This document shows, piece by piece, positions 33,875-42,169 of a stretch of 64,000 nt of DNA (the stretch's first letter is position 1; every line of letters starts with the position of its first letter). The notes below the pieces were generated by a model. That model did not search any database and had not been told where the DNA came from. It saw only the letters and a list, made by a program, of their open reading frames with translations. Position numbers and translations under genes: made by a program. Origin of the DNA: Candidatus Zixiibacteriota bacterium (GTDB taxonomy: Bacteria > Zixibacteria > MSB-5A5 > GN15 > FEB-12); NCBI GenBank assembly GCA_040753875.1, contig JBFMDV010000002.1, positions 55,552 through 119,551 of the forward strand. The letters run 5' to 3'.

Positions 33875-34399
33875 ATGGAAGAACTAAAGCAATTTATCCG
33901 AACCGTCCCGGGTTTCCCCAAGCCGGGGATCAATTTCTACGATATCACCACTCTGTTCCAAAACCCTCGAGGCTTCGATATGGCGCTCGATGCCATGGAG
34001 AAGTTCGTCCGTTCTCAGCGGGCCGAAAAGATTCTGGGGGTGGAGGCACGCGGCTTCGTACTCGGTGCCGCCCTGGCCGACCGTCTCAACCTTGGTTTCG
34101 TCCCGGCTCGCAAACCGGGCAAATTGCCGCATAAGACTATTTCTCAGGAATACTCGCTTGAGTACGGCACTGACAAACTGGAGCTGCATGCCGATGCCGT
34201 TTCCAAGGGCGAACGAGTGATGATCGTCGACGATCTCATCGCCACCGGTGGCACGTTGGTGGCCGCCTGCCGTCTCGTGGAGCAACTGGGCGGGACCGTG
34301 GCCGGTATCTCCAGCGTGATTGCCCTGACGTTTCTTCCTTTTAAGGAGAAACTGGCTCGCTATCCGGTGCACTACCTGGTCTCCTACGACTCTGAGTAG
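33875..34399 (+). CDS. apt: Adenine phosphoribosyltransferase
   Basis: Apt salvages adenine to AMP with PRPP. It has 174 residues. The start MEELKQFIRTVPGFPKPGIN is typical, GVEARGFVLGAALADRL is the purine side, and the PRPP loop is VMIVDDLIATGGTLVAA. It ends an operon with acyP and is followed 60 bp later by a tRNA. Confidence 0.97.
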   Translation: MEELKQFIRTVPGFPKPGINFYDITTLFQNPRGFDMALDAMEKFVRSQRAEKILGVEARGFVLGAALADRLNLGFVPARKPGKLPHKTISQEYSLEYGTDKLELHADAVSKGERVMIVDDLIATGGTLVAACRLVEQLGGTVAGISSVIALTFLPFKEKLARYPVHYLVSYDSE

Positions 34400-34405
34400 C
34401 AATAC

Positions 34406-34434
34406 TTGCACGGATTCGGCTCGCGTCGTACCTT
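34406..34434 (+). promoter_or_regulatory. Weak candidate promoter for tRNA-Arg
   Basis: TTGCAC (34406-34411), 17 bp, TACCTT (34429-34434), about 25 bp before the tRNA. The match is partial. Position is the main support. Confidence 0.3.
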
Positions 34435-34458
34435 ACTGTTGCCTGTCCGCGAAGCCAT

Positions 34459-34532
34459 GCCCCCGTAGCTCAGTTGGATAGAGCGACGGTTTCCTAAACC
34501 GCAGGTCGCAGGTTCAATTCCTGCCGGGGGTA
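34459..34532 (+). tRNA. tRNA-Arg (anticodon CCT)
   Basis: Acceptor GCCCCCG pairs with CGGGGGT (first pair G-T). The anticodon loop TTCCTAA gives anticodon CCT, which reads AGG. The anticodon stem has a mismatch at its base (A-C). The T-arm is GCAGG-TTCAATT-CCTGC and the discriminator is A. CCA is not encoded. Confidence 0.94.
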
Positions 34533-34628
34533 TATTCTGTTAGCCCACCTCGAATACCGCCAGCCGGACCCTGCCGCCAACTCCTTTGAATCTATGGGGA
34601 TACCGCCGAAAAAACGCCGCGAAATCGT

Positions 34629-34658
34629 TTGACAGACCGGATGCGGCAGGCATATATT
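34629..34658 (+). promoter_or_regulatory. Strong sigma-70-type promoter for the 34731 outer membrane protein
   Basis: A perfect TTGACA (34629-34634), an 18-bp spacer and TATATT (34653-34658). It gives a leader of about 65 nt to the barrel gene. The rest of 34533-34730 shows no gene. Confidence 0.7.
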
Positions 34659-34730
34659 TGTTGCTCAGTTTTTGACGCTCGTGCGTCATGAATAAGAATG
34701 ATTAGGTTGGGAATATAAGGAGTCTTCGGG

Positions 34731-36152
34731 ATGAAAGGGTTTTTGGGAACTGTTGGTGTCATCCTGCTGGTGGCCGGCTCGGCTTTGGCTCAGGTCACAT
34801 TCGATTTCACAGGCGCGGGAGCACGTGCTGAGGGGATGGGCAAAGCATTCTACGGAGTTTCCGATGATGTTTCGGCGGCGTCCTGGAATCCAGCCGGTCT
34901 GATCGTCCATGAGAAACCGATGCTCGGGTTCAGCTATGGCATGTTCGCCCCGCGCGGTCAGTTTGATAACGTCGAGGCGCAGTACGATCGCAGCGGCTCG
35001 TTTAACCGCGTTTCGCTCCTGAGTTTCATCGCGCCGGTCCGTGTCCGCGGGCATCAGTTTGTAGGTGGTGTTAGTTATTCAAAAGTCGTTGACGACTATT
35101 CATCATTCAATTCAGCTTACGACTTCCGTTTCAGTTTTACGCTGCCTGGCACTAAGATCACCAATATGTACCCTGCGTACACTGAAGGGTCCAGTGAGTA
35201 CCACTCCGCTCCGTTTGTCCTTAACTTCGCCTTCGGCACCCGTATGTACCGTAGCGTTGCAACTGGGTTCTCGATCAACGTGTACACCGGCAGCGCTATT
35301 TCGGAGGTTCGAAGCGTTACCACTATCGATAGCTTTCCCAACCTCGGCAGGGATACGGTCCAGCTAGTGAGGCTGGTTTCACAGGGGAGCACCATAGATT
35401 CGGCGAAGTATGGCGGTATCAACTTCACCCTCGGCTTTCGCCACACCAGTGATAATCTGGACGCCGGGTTAGTGATCAAGACGCCGTTTTCGCTCAAATA
35501 TGAGTACGATCGAAAATCATCGATCGTCAACTCCTTCAACGGCCTGGTCAATACGGCTTCCAGCAGTACAATCTATATGGACAATAACCTCTGGAAATTC
35601 GAGATTCCCCTCATAATAGGTGCAGGTGTTGGATACCGCCCGAACGATAAGCTCCTTCTCGCCCTTGATGCCGAACTGCGACAGTATAGTGGCAAACAAA
35701 TCAAGTCACGAGATACGATCAAGATTCTCCCCGGCGGTAATACAGAAGAGGCCTACAGCGAATTCGATCCAAACTATAGTAATGGTGTGGCCATTCGCGG
35801 GGGCGGAGAGTATTTGTGGGAGACAGGGAATCACCTGTTTCCCGTTGTCCCACTGCGTGCAGGAATTGCTCTGGTGCCGGTTATCTCCTTGCCTTCAATA
35901 TCGTTCAACACAGATTCGCTGGGCCACCTGGTTACTCCCGACTCACTGCCGAGCCCAACCAGGGCAACTGAGATAGTGTTTTCAATGGGGGCTGGCGTGC
36001 GGTGGACACAGATTCACCTTGATGCTGCGTATAGTTTTGGTGCGTATACGCAGAACTATCAAGTCGGTCAGGTCTATGATCTTCGGATGCCGGATGTTGA
36101 GGAGAAAGCCCGCAACCACCAATTCACCCTGACATTCACGGGGTACTTTTAA
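34731..36152 (+). CDS. Outer membrane beta-barrel protein, FadL/OMPP1-like
   Basis: A 473-residue exported barrel. The signal peptide is MKGFLGTVGVILLVAGSALA with cleavage before QVTFDFTG. The start of the mature part has GARAEGMGKAFYGVSDDVSA and SWNPAGL, the signature of FadL/TodX-like hydrophobic-solute transporters and related UPF0164 barrels. The rest is alternating aromatic strand sequence and it ends with an aromatic residue (LTFTGYF). GGAG precedes the ATG and a strong promoter lies upstream. The transported substrate is unknown. Confidence 0.88.
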   Translation: MKGFLGTVGVILLVAGSALAQVTFDFTGAGARAEGMGKAFYGVSDDVSAASWNPAGLIVHEKPMLGFSYGMFAPRGQFDNVEAQYDRSGSFNRVSLLSFIAPVRVRGHQFVGGVSYSKVVDDYSSFNSAYDFRFSFTLPGTKITNMYPAYTEGSSEYHSAPFVLNFAFGTRMYRSVATGFSINVYTGSAISEVRSVTTIDSFPNLGRDTVQLVRLVSQGSTIDSAKYGGINFTLGFRHTSDNLDAGLVIKTPFSLKYEYDRKSSIVNSFNGLVNTASSSTIYMDNNLWKFEIPLIIGAGVGYRPNDKLLLALDAELRQYSGKQIKSRDTIKILPGGNTEEAYSEFDPNYSNGVAIRGGGEYLWETGNHLFPVVPLRAGIALVPVISLPSISFNTDSLGHLVTPDSLPSPTRATEIVFSMGAGVRWTQIHLDAAYSFGAYTQNYQVGQVYDLRMPDVEEKARNHQFTLTFTGYF

Positions 36153-36267
36153 GCCACCGGTTGAGAATAGTTCAGGTCGTGCGGCCCAAAGGACCGGACG
36201 ACCCTTATGCCCCGGCCACAACGGTCCGATACAACGGATAATGATAGAGGATAATTCGAGGTACTGA

Positions 36268-36954
36268 ATGCAGAACAAGGTCAAACTCACCAGACGGCAG
36301 ATCAAAGAGGACAAATTCGCGACCTTCATGCTGGCGTCCAAAGACCGCATCATGGACAACTGGCAGTTCTATGTCATCGGCGCGATTGTTGTGGTCCTCC
36401 TGGTGGTGGCGGTGACCTACTTCATTCAGACCCGCGGCAGCAGCACCATCGAGGCCGGAACCAAGCTGGCCAACGCGCTCATGGATTATCGACAGGGGAA
36501 TAACCAGGTGGCAATCCTCGGGCTGAATCAGGTGGTCGAGGACTACAGCAGCGATCCTGCCGCCGAGCAGGCCACTTTCCTCCTGGGCAAAGTGAATTTC
36601 GCCCAGCGCAACTACCCCGAGGCGATCCGGTATTATGACATGTACCTCGCCAAGTATAAAGACAACCAGCTTTATCGCGCTGCTGCCCTGGCCGGCATAG
36701 CGGCCTGCCAGGAAAACCAGGGGAACTACAGCGAGGCCGCCGCCAAATATCTCGCCGCGTTTGAGGCATATTCCGATGGCCCGCTCGCCGGTGACTATAA
36801 CCTCTCGGCGATGCGCTGCTATCTTAACATTGGAGATGACGCCAAAGCCAAGGCGCGTCTCGATGACATATCCACCAGGTACAAAGGGACCGAAATCGTC
36901 TCCCGCGCCCTGGAGTTGTACGCCGAAAAGGGACACGGCCAGACCGGTTCATAA
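36268..36954 (+). CDS. Membrane-anchored tetratricopeptide repeat protein (YfgM/BamD-like helical repeats)
   Basis: A 228-residue protein with a cytoplasmic N-terminus, one membrane segment at about 32-55 (FYVIGAIVVVLLVVAVTYFI) and a periplasmic region of TPR-type repeats (AIRYYDMYLAKYKDNQLYRA; AAALAGIAACQENQGNYSEA). This matches the YfgM/Ycf3-like family, which works near the SecYEG translocon in E. coli; transfer of that role is inference. It is 8 bp upstream of the GH57 gene and likely in one operon with it. Confidence 0.82.
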   Translation: MQNKVKLTRRQIKEDKFATFMLASKDRIMDNWQFYVIGAIVVVLLVVAVTYFIQTRGSSTIEAGTKLANALMDYRQGNNQVAILGLNQVVEDYSSDPAAEQATFLLGKVNFAQRNYPEAIRYYDMYLAKYKDNQLYRAAALAGIAACQENQGNYSEAAAKYLAAFEAYSDGPLAGDYNLSAMRCYLNIGDDAKAKARLDDISTRYKGTEIVSRALELYAEKGHGQTGS

Positions 36955-36962
36955 GACTGATT

Positions 36963-39095
36963 GTGACCACATCGGCTCCAATCAAGGTCGCCATCCTTTG
37001 GCACATGCATCAACCCAACTATCGCGAGCCCGGCTCCGACCGGCTGGCGATGCCTTGGGTCCGCTTCCACGCCCTCAAAGATTATCTCGACATGCCGCTT
37101 CTGGCGGCCGAATTCCCGAACGTCAAGACCACCTTCAACTTGGTCCCATCCCTCCTGGATCAGTTGGAGTTATACCAAAACGGCGGTGTTGACCGTCATC
37201 TCGAACTCTCCCGCCTCAAACCCGAGGACCTGAACCCTTCGCTCAAGCTTGAGATTCTCGACAGTTTCTTCTCCGCCTTTCCGGAGAATATGATCAAGCC
37301 GTATTCGCGATATTGGGAGTTGTATAACAAGGCCCGACGAAGCGACGGCCAGAAAAACATCCTGCCGGCGCTCTTTTCATCGGTCGAGATGCGCGACCTG
37401 CAGGTCTGGTCGAATCTGGTCTGGATCGACCCGATGTTCCGTCAGGAAGAGCCGCTCAAGACCCTCTTCGAAAAAAAGAAGCAATTTACTGAGGCAGAGA
37501 AAGAAGCGCTGTTGCAGTGGGAGATTGAGTACCTGCACCGCATCATCCCGACGTACAAACGCCTCATGAATGAGGGGCGGATAGAAATCTCATTTACGCC
37601 TTATTACCACCCCATTCTCCCGTTGCTCTGTGATACGAACAGCGCCCTTGAGGCCTCGCCGGGCATGCGCCTGCCCGACAAGCGTTTTCAGCATCCGGAA
37701 GACGCCGACAAACAGGTGGCCATGGCGGTTGACAAGTTCCGTGCGCTGTTCGGCCGCGAGATGACAGGCATGTGGCCCTCGGAAGGGTCGGTGTCGGAAC
37801 AGGTGCTCGACATACTTCACAGCCGGGGAATTCAATGGGCGGCCAGCGATGAGGAAATACTGCACCACTCCCTCACCAAAGGAGGACAGACCAAAATCTC
37901 CAGTCCTCCCCATCATGTGTATGAATACCGCAACGGTCTCCGGCTGTTTTTCCGCGACCACGGCCTGTCGGACCGGATCGGGTTCGTGTACTCCGGCTGG
38001 AAACCGGAACGCGCGGTGGCCGATTTCGTCAACCATCTCAAACTGATTCGCTCGGCACTGGCGAATGAACTGAAAGATGCGGTGGTACCGGTCATTCTCG
38101 ATGGCGAAAACTGTTGGGAGTATTATCCGAACGATGGCGTCGAGTTCCTGACATTATTCTATCAGACGCTTGGTGAAGACCCCGAGATCGAATTGGTGAC
38201 GATGTCCGAAGCTGCTACAAAGGTGACGCCAAGGCCGCTCCGGTCGCTCTTCGCCGGCTCGTGGATCAATCATAACTTCCGCATCTGGATCGGCCATCCT
38301 GAAGATAACCAGGCCTGGGACCTGCTCACCCGTACCCGGGATACGCTCGAACGATTCGCGGTCGAACATCCGGACTTCGATAAGTCCAAGATTGCCCGGG
38401 CATGGAACCAGGTATTCATAGCCGAGGGTTCGGATTGGTGCTGGTGGTACGGCGACGAACACCACAGCCCCGACCGAGACCAGTTCGACAAGATTTTCCG
38501 CCGTCACCTGGTGGCGGTGTACGAACTGCTTGGTCTGGAGATCCCTATCGATCTGCTCAAGCCGATCATCGGCGGGAGCGTCGAGACTTACACGGTGCTG
38601 CCGGAGGCAATGGTGACAGCCTCCATCGATGGCCGCATTTCGCATTTTTATGAGTGGACCGGCGCCGGTCAGTTCGACTGCCTCAAGGCCGGGGGCGCCA
38701 TGCATCGGGTCGACCGGCTCATCCAGCGTGTCTGGTTCGCCTACGACCGCGAGCAGTTCTATATTCGCCTTGACTTCGCCGATAAAAAGCGTCTACACTT
38801 ATTGACGAAACCGAAACTGCTGGTGCACCTGTTTACACCGGGCCCTCTGGTTATGGAAGTGACCGGCGATAAGACTGGATTCTCACGCGGCAGTGCGGAG
38901 GCTGTCAAGTATGCGTGCGACGATATCATGGAGATCCAGATCAGCCGCCCGGCGATCTGGCCCAATGGATTCGGACCGCTGGGGTTCTGCGTGAGTCTGT
39001 TCGAACAAGAACAACGACTGGAGATATGGCCCGAGATCGAGCCGATCCAGCTTGAGATCGCCGAAGTAAACAAGGAAACGTTCTGGCCGTTATAA
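36963..39095 (+). CDS. Glycoside hydrolase family 57 protein
   Basis: A 710-residue alpha-glucan-active enzyme (amylase, branching enzyme or 4-alpha-glucanotransferase type). GH57 motifs are clear: VAILWHMHQPNYREPGSDRL near the start, MWPSEGSVSEQVL with E274 as the likely nucleophile, and VILDGENCWEYYP with D380 as the likely acid/base. A C-terminal beta-rich region follows the catalytic barrel. There is no signal peptide, so it acts in the cytoplasm, probably on glycogen-like glucan. Start GTG 36963 with weak ribosome binding. No other glycogen genes are in the window. Confidence 0.92.
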   Translation: MTTSAPIKVAILWHMHQPNYREPGSDRLAMPWVRFHALKDYLDMPLLAAEFPNVKTTFNLVPSLLDQLELYQNGGVDRHLELSRLKPEDLNPSLKLEILDSFFSAFPENMIKPYSRYWELYNKARRSDGQKNILPALFSSVEMRDLQVWSNLVWIDPMFRQEEPLKTLFEKKKQFTEAEKEALLQWEIEYLHRIIPTYKRLMNEGRIEISFTPYYHPILPLLCDTNSALEASPGMRLPDKRFQHPEDADKQVAMAVDKFRALFGREMTGMWPSEGSVSEQVLDILHSRGIQWAASDEEILHHSLTKGGQTKISSPPHHVYEYRNGLRLFFRDHGLSDRIGFVYSGWKPERAVADFVNHLKLIRSALANELKDAVVPVILDGENCWEYYPNDGVEFLTLFYQTLGEDPEIELVTMSEAATKVTPRPLRSLFAGSWINHNFRIWIGHPEDNQAWDLLTRTRDTLERFAVEHPDFDKSKIARAWNQVFIAEGSDWCWWYGDEHHSPDRDQFDKIFRRHLVAVYELLGLEIPIDLLKPIIGGSVETYTVLPEAMVTASIDGRISHFYEWTGAGQFDCLKAGGAMHRVDRLIQRVWFAYDREQFYIRLDFADKKRLHLLTKPKLLVHLFTPGPLVMEVTGDKTGFSRGSAEAVKYACDDIMEIQISRPAIWPNGFGPLGFCVSLFEQEQRLEIWPEIEPIQLEIAEVNKETFWPL

Positions 39096-39103
39096 CATCG
39101 AGT

Positions 39104-39541
39104 ATGCAGGAGCCCAGGCAAAACGTGAGCGAATCATTCTTTCGCGAAGAACCGAAGCATGTGACCTCGACGGAATCGGCCGGGACGGAGAAGGATAAGG
39201 GGGAAGAGGCTGCTCCGGCTGACGGTGACGCTCTGCTGTCCGAAGACGATCGTCTGGCCGCGGTGATGTCCTACATTCCGTTTCTCTGTTTCGTCCCGCT
39301 CATGAATCCCAGTTGGAAAGACAACAAGCGGGCCCGCTTTCATGCCCGCCAGGGCGTGGTGCTGTTTCTGGTCGAGCTTGTGGCAGTGCTGTTTCTGATC
39401 GACGATCTCGCCAAGTTCGTATTCAAAGCAGTGCTGATCCTCGCTGCTGCGCTCTCCGCCGCAGGAATCTATTTTGCATTGCAGGGGAAAAGCCTGCGAC
39501 TGCCGTTTATCAGCGACCTGGCGGAAAGATCCAAGCTGTGA
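39104..39541 (+). CDS. Small DUF4870-like membrane protein
   Basis: A 145-residue protein. An acidic, soluble N-terminal third (TEKDKGEEAAPADGDALLSE) is followed by a domain with DDRLAAVMSYIPFLCFVPLM, NKRARFHARQGVVLFLVEL and two more hydrophobic stretches. The phrase 'ARFHARQGVVLF' resembles the DUF4870/YtxH-neighbour type of three-helix membrane protein. GTG 39125 is an alternative start. Function unknown. It lies 2 bp before the M48 peptidase gene, so the two are probably co-expressed. Confidence 0.8.
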   Translation: MQEPRQNVSESFFREEPKHVTSTESAGTEKDKGEEAAPADGDALLSEDDRLAAVMSYIPFLCFVPLMNPSWKDNKRARFHARQGVVLFLVELVAVLFLIDDLAKFVFKAVLILAAALSAAGIYFALQGKSLRLPFISDLAERSKL

Positions 39542-39543
39542 CA

Positions 39544-40374
39544 ATGTTCAAGCTGCGCCGAGTGCCGGTTTTCGCCTTGGTGTTCCTCTCGCTGATACTT
39601 GCCTGCACCACCACCGGACCGGGCGGCAAGAAGTCGTTTATCGTCATCCCTACCAGCCAGGAAGTAACCATAGGACAGGGAATGGCGCATGAGGTCGAAC
39701 AGACCGAGAAAACTCTCCCGGATACTCTCTGGCAGAACTACCTTGCGCGCGTCGGACGGAAAATCACGTCGGTCTGCGATCGCAACGATCTGGAATACCA
39801 TTTCAAGGTCATCGAGTCCGACCAGATCAATGCCTTCGCCGCTCCCGGCGGGTATGTCTATTTCTATACCGGTCTGCTTCGCGAGATGCACTCCGAGGCG
39901 GAAATGGCTGCAGTCATGGCTCACGAGATTTCCCACGTGGTGGGGCGGCACGGCATCAAGAGACTGCAGGCGACACTCGGTGTTGCCTTGGCCTATCAAT
40001 TAGCGTTTGGCGATGGAGGAAGTCAGGCCGTAAATACGGCTGTCGGCGTTGGCATGGGGCTTATTTTCGCAGGCTACTCACGTGACAACGAACGCGAGGC
40101 GGATCGCTTCGGCATCCAATACATGGTCAAAGCCGGCTATGATCCACAGGGTGCAGTTGCCATGTTCAACACGTTGGCCCGCCTCGGTGGTTCGGGCTCA
40201 AACAATGTCTACGAAAAACTCAGCAGCTCCCACCCCGAGACCGCCGAGCGTATCCAGAACGCTGAAGCCGAGATCGCAGCGATGCAACCGCTCCCTTCCG
40301 GTCTGACTTCAGGTGGCACCAAATACGCCGAAATGCTTAAACGCCTCCCGCCCAAAGCTCCTGCCAAGAAGTGA
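39544..40374 (+). CDS. M48-family metalloprotease lipoprotein
   Basis: A 276-residue zinc protease likely anchored to the outer membrane's inner face. The signal sequence MFKLRRVPVFALVFLSLILA leads to C21, a lipobox. Zinc ligands are H127 and H131 of HEISH and E185 of NEREADRFGIQYM. The family includes LoiP, YcaL and BepA, which degrade misassembled barrels. This one lacks the BepA C-terminal TPR. The start ATG 39544 is chosen over a longer frame because it begins the signal peptide. Confidence 0.92.
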   Translation: MFKLRRVPVFALVFLSLILACTTTGPGGKKSFIVIPTSQEVTIGQGMAHEVEQTEKTLPDTLWQNYLARVGRKITSVCDRNDLEYHFKVIESDQINAFAAPGGYVYFYTGLLREMHSEAEMAAVMAHEISHVVGRHGIKRLQATLGVALAYQLAFGDGGSQAVNTAVGVGMGLIFAGYSRDNEREADRFGIQYMVKAGYDPQGAVAMFNTLARLGGSGSNNVYEKLSSSHPETAERIQNAEAEIAAMQPLPSGLTSGGTKYAEMLKRLPPKAPAKK

Positions 40375-40588
40375 TCTAATCGGGAAGAAAATTGGCCGGT
40401 TTGGACCTTGTTCCCAATATGCCAATCTCTTCTGCGTCAACGCATTAGACACCCGCCAATTTTTGCCAGTTTTTATCGAGTTTTTAGTTGTTCCGAGTGT
40501 AGAAATATGCAAACTACACCGTCTGAATTTGGCGGATTTACGCGGAAATTCCTTCAGGAGTCTGCTCAAGAATCCGACAATTCAGTAA

Positions 40589-40757
40589 GACTGTGGTGAC
40601 AACATACGCAGTTGCCGCTAACTGCCGACAGAGTAGTGGCTTACAGGTAGCGGGGGTCCGACCCTTGGGTATGTTGTTCAGATGGCAGCCAGTTTGACCC
40701 AAGGGGTCCGGGGAAAACCGGCGAGACCTGGGTCGGTCTCAAGCCGTTGCCGCAGTC
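40589..40757 (+). ncRNA. Candidate structured RNA upstream of a PorV-like gene
   Basis: A 169-nt segment within a 528-bp gene-free gap is rich in nested complementarity. The outer stem is 40589-40596 with 40750-40757 (one G-U). A 9-bp Watson-Crick stem pairs 40599-40607 with 40669-40677 and directly encloses a hairpin at 40608-40625. A CCGG hairpin lies at 40708-40721 and another 6-bp hairpin at 40723-40740. The loop of the last (TGGGTC) can pair with GACCCA at 40696-40701, a possible pseudoknot. A rival 9-bp helix, 40662-40670 with 40697-40705, overlaps the second stem by two bases. It could be a riboswitch-like leader for the 40903 gene or a free-standing RNA. I do not recognise the class. 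The flanks 40375-40588 and 40758-40902 show no gene. Confidence 0.5.
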
Positions 40758-40902
40758 GATAACTGATGGGAATGGGTTGTGTTACAAGTACTTACCCCTC
40801 TGGCCTGCTCGAGTGGCAATTTGTCCCTGCGGGTCGTCGAAGTCGCTGTTTCACGGCATCAGCCTTGCCCCTGCTATTCACGAATGTGGATGCAAGGGGA
40901 AT

Positions 40903-41850
40903 ATGATGCATAGTCGTGTGATTAAGCGGATTTTAGTCGGCTGGTTCGTTCTGGTCCTCCTCACAGCGCTTATAGGCAGGGTGTCGGTTGCGGCGCCTGA
41001 TGGCGGACGTACCGCCGCTGACTTTCTACAGATCGGTGTTCTGGCCAACAGTGCCGCCATGGGGGGCGCGTACAGCGCAGTGGCTGAAGGAGCAGGAGCC
41101 TGTTTTACCAATCCTGCCGGGCTCGCGGCGACAACGCGTCCTGAGGTGCTTCTGTCACATTTCTCCTGGTACCAGAGCTTGAATCTAGAGCACGGTTCGG
41201 TCGCGCTTCCTCTGACCAATCGTCTTGTGCTCGGGGGCGCCATCACGTTTCTCAGCTACGGCAGCATGGAAGGATATGACCGCGATGGAGCCCCAACCGG
41301 GAATATCAGTGCCTATGACTGGGCCGGCGGTGTTACGGTGGGATACCAGACTGGTGTCGGGCTGGCCGTGGGTGTTACAGGGAAGTTCATCAATCAGAAA
41401 TTGGCTGATGCCAATGCATCGACCTTCGCCGCAGACATCGGTGCGCGATATCAACTCGGCAAATTCATATTTGGCGCCACCGCGACGAATCTGGGTGGCA
41501 CGATGCAGTTTTACAGTACCAAAGAGAAACTCCCCACCTCCACCCGGATAGGCGTGGCGGTAGCACCGTTTGGTAACTCATTCCTTACTTCAGTCGACCT
41601 GGAGAAGAAGGCGTACGGCGAAACCGTGATACATCATGGCGGCCAGTTCGCCTACCGCGATCAGTATTTCGTCCGCGCCGGCTACAACTACTATCCGGAT
41701 CGCGACTACCGTTCCCTCGGCACGGGTGTTTCGTTTGGTGGCGGAATCCGTTTCGGCGGGCTTACCATCGACTATGCTTTCACGCCCGGCGATTCTCAGG
41801 TGGCCGATGACCTTCATCGGTTCTCCTTGGGCATTGCGTTGACGCGTTAA
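40903..41850 (+). CDS. PorV/PorQ-like outer membrane protein
   Basis: A 315-residue barrel with a signal peptide (RILVGWFVLVLLTALIGRVS) and the mature start TAADFLQIGVLANSAAMGGA, then CFTNPAGLAATTRPEVLLSH. This is the PorV/UPF0164 signature related to FadL; in Bacteroidetes PorV is part of type IX secretion, but no other type IX component is in the window and that role is not claimed. The start at 40903 follows AAGGGGA; the open frame extends further upstream only into the structured region. It ends ALTR. Confidence 0.87.
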   Translation: MMHSRVIKRILVGWFVLVLLTALIGRVSVAAPDGGRTAADFLQIGVLANSAAMGGAYSAVAEGAGACFTNPAGLAATTRPEVLLSHFSWYQSLNLEHGSVALPLTNRLVLGGAITFLSYGSMEGYDRDGAPTGNISAYDWAGGVTVGYQTGVGLAVGVTGKFINQKLADANASTFAADIGARYQLGKFIFGATATNLGGTMQFYSTKEKLPTSTRIGVAVAPFGNSFLTSVDLEKKAYGETVIHHGGQFAYRDQYFVRAGYNYYPDRDYRSLGTGVSFGGGIRFGGLTIDYAFTPGDSQVADDLHRFSLGIALTR

Positions 41851-41856
41851 TCCCTC

Positions 41857-42027
41857 TTGACAATCAGCACGTTTGTCGGTTTGCCGCCCTCCTTGGCCTC
41901 CGCAGACCGACCTCAGACCGTGAAGTCGACTCCTCCAGTCACTACGCAACCGGTTGCAGCTATTGTGCCCACTCATAAGCAACCGGAGCAAAGAGTATCG
42001 CCAGGCGGCGATATGAACTCCCAATAA
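41857..42027 (+). CDS. Doubtful 56-residue secreted-type small ORF
   Basis: Directly after the PorV-like gene, in the same reading frame, lies a TTG-start frame of 56 codons (LTISTFVGLPPSLASADRPQ, then Pro/Thr/Gln-rich). It looks like a weak signal sequence plus a proline-rich peptide. There is no ribosome binding site. It may be a chance frame or a lost C-terminal extension behind the TAA. The rest of the gap to 42169 holds no recognised element. Confidence 0.2.
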   Translation: MTISTFVGLPPSLASADRPQTVKSTPPVTTQPVAAIVPTHKQPEQRVSPGGDMNSQ

Positions 42028-42169
42028 TAGGTCGCGCAATCCCATATTGGCGATGCAATGCATTGTGTTATAACATCTTAATGTTTGACGTGCGACGAGA
42101 ATAAACTGAATACGAAATTGTCCGCTAATTGGCATCCGGCAATACATTTGCTCTTACTGCTGCCGTACC

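Noticed and set aside
40589..40757. c-di-GMP-I riboswitch or 6S RNA
   Set aside because: AGGTAGCGGGG at 40645-40655 recalls the 3' half of c-di-GMP-I, but the GCAAA-bearing 5' half is missing. A 6S RNA would need one long rod with a central bubble, and the strongest stems here form branches. Class left open.
40903..41850. Evidence for type IX secretion
   Set aside because: Only a PorV-like barrel is seen. No PorU, SprA, PorT, PorK-N or C-terminal sorting domains were recognised in the window.
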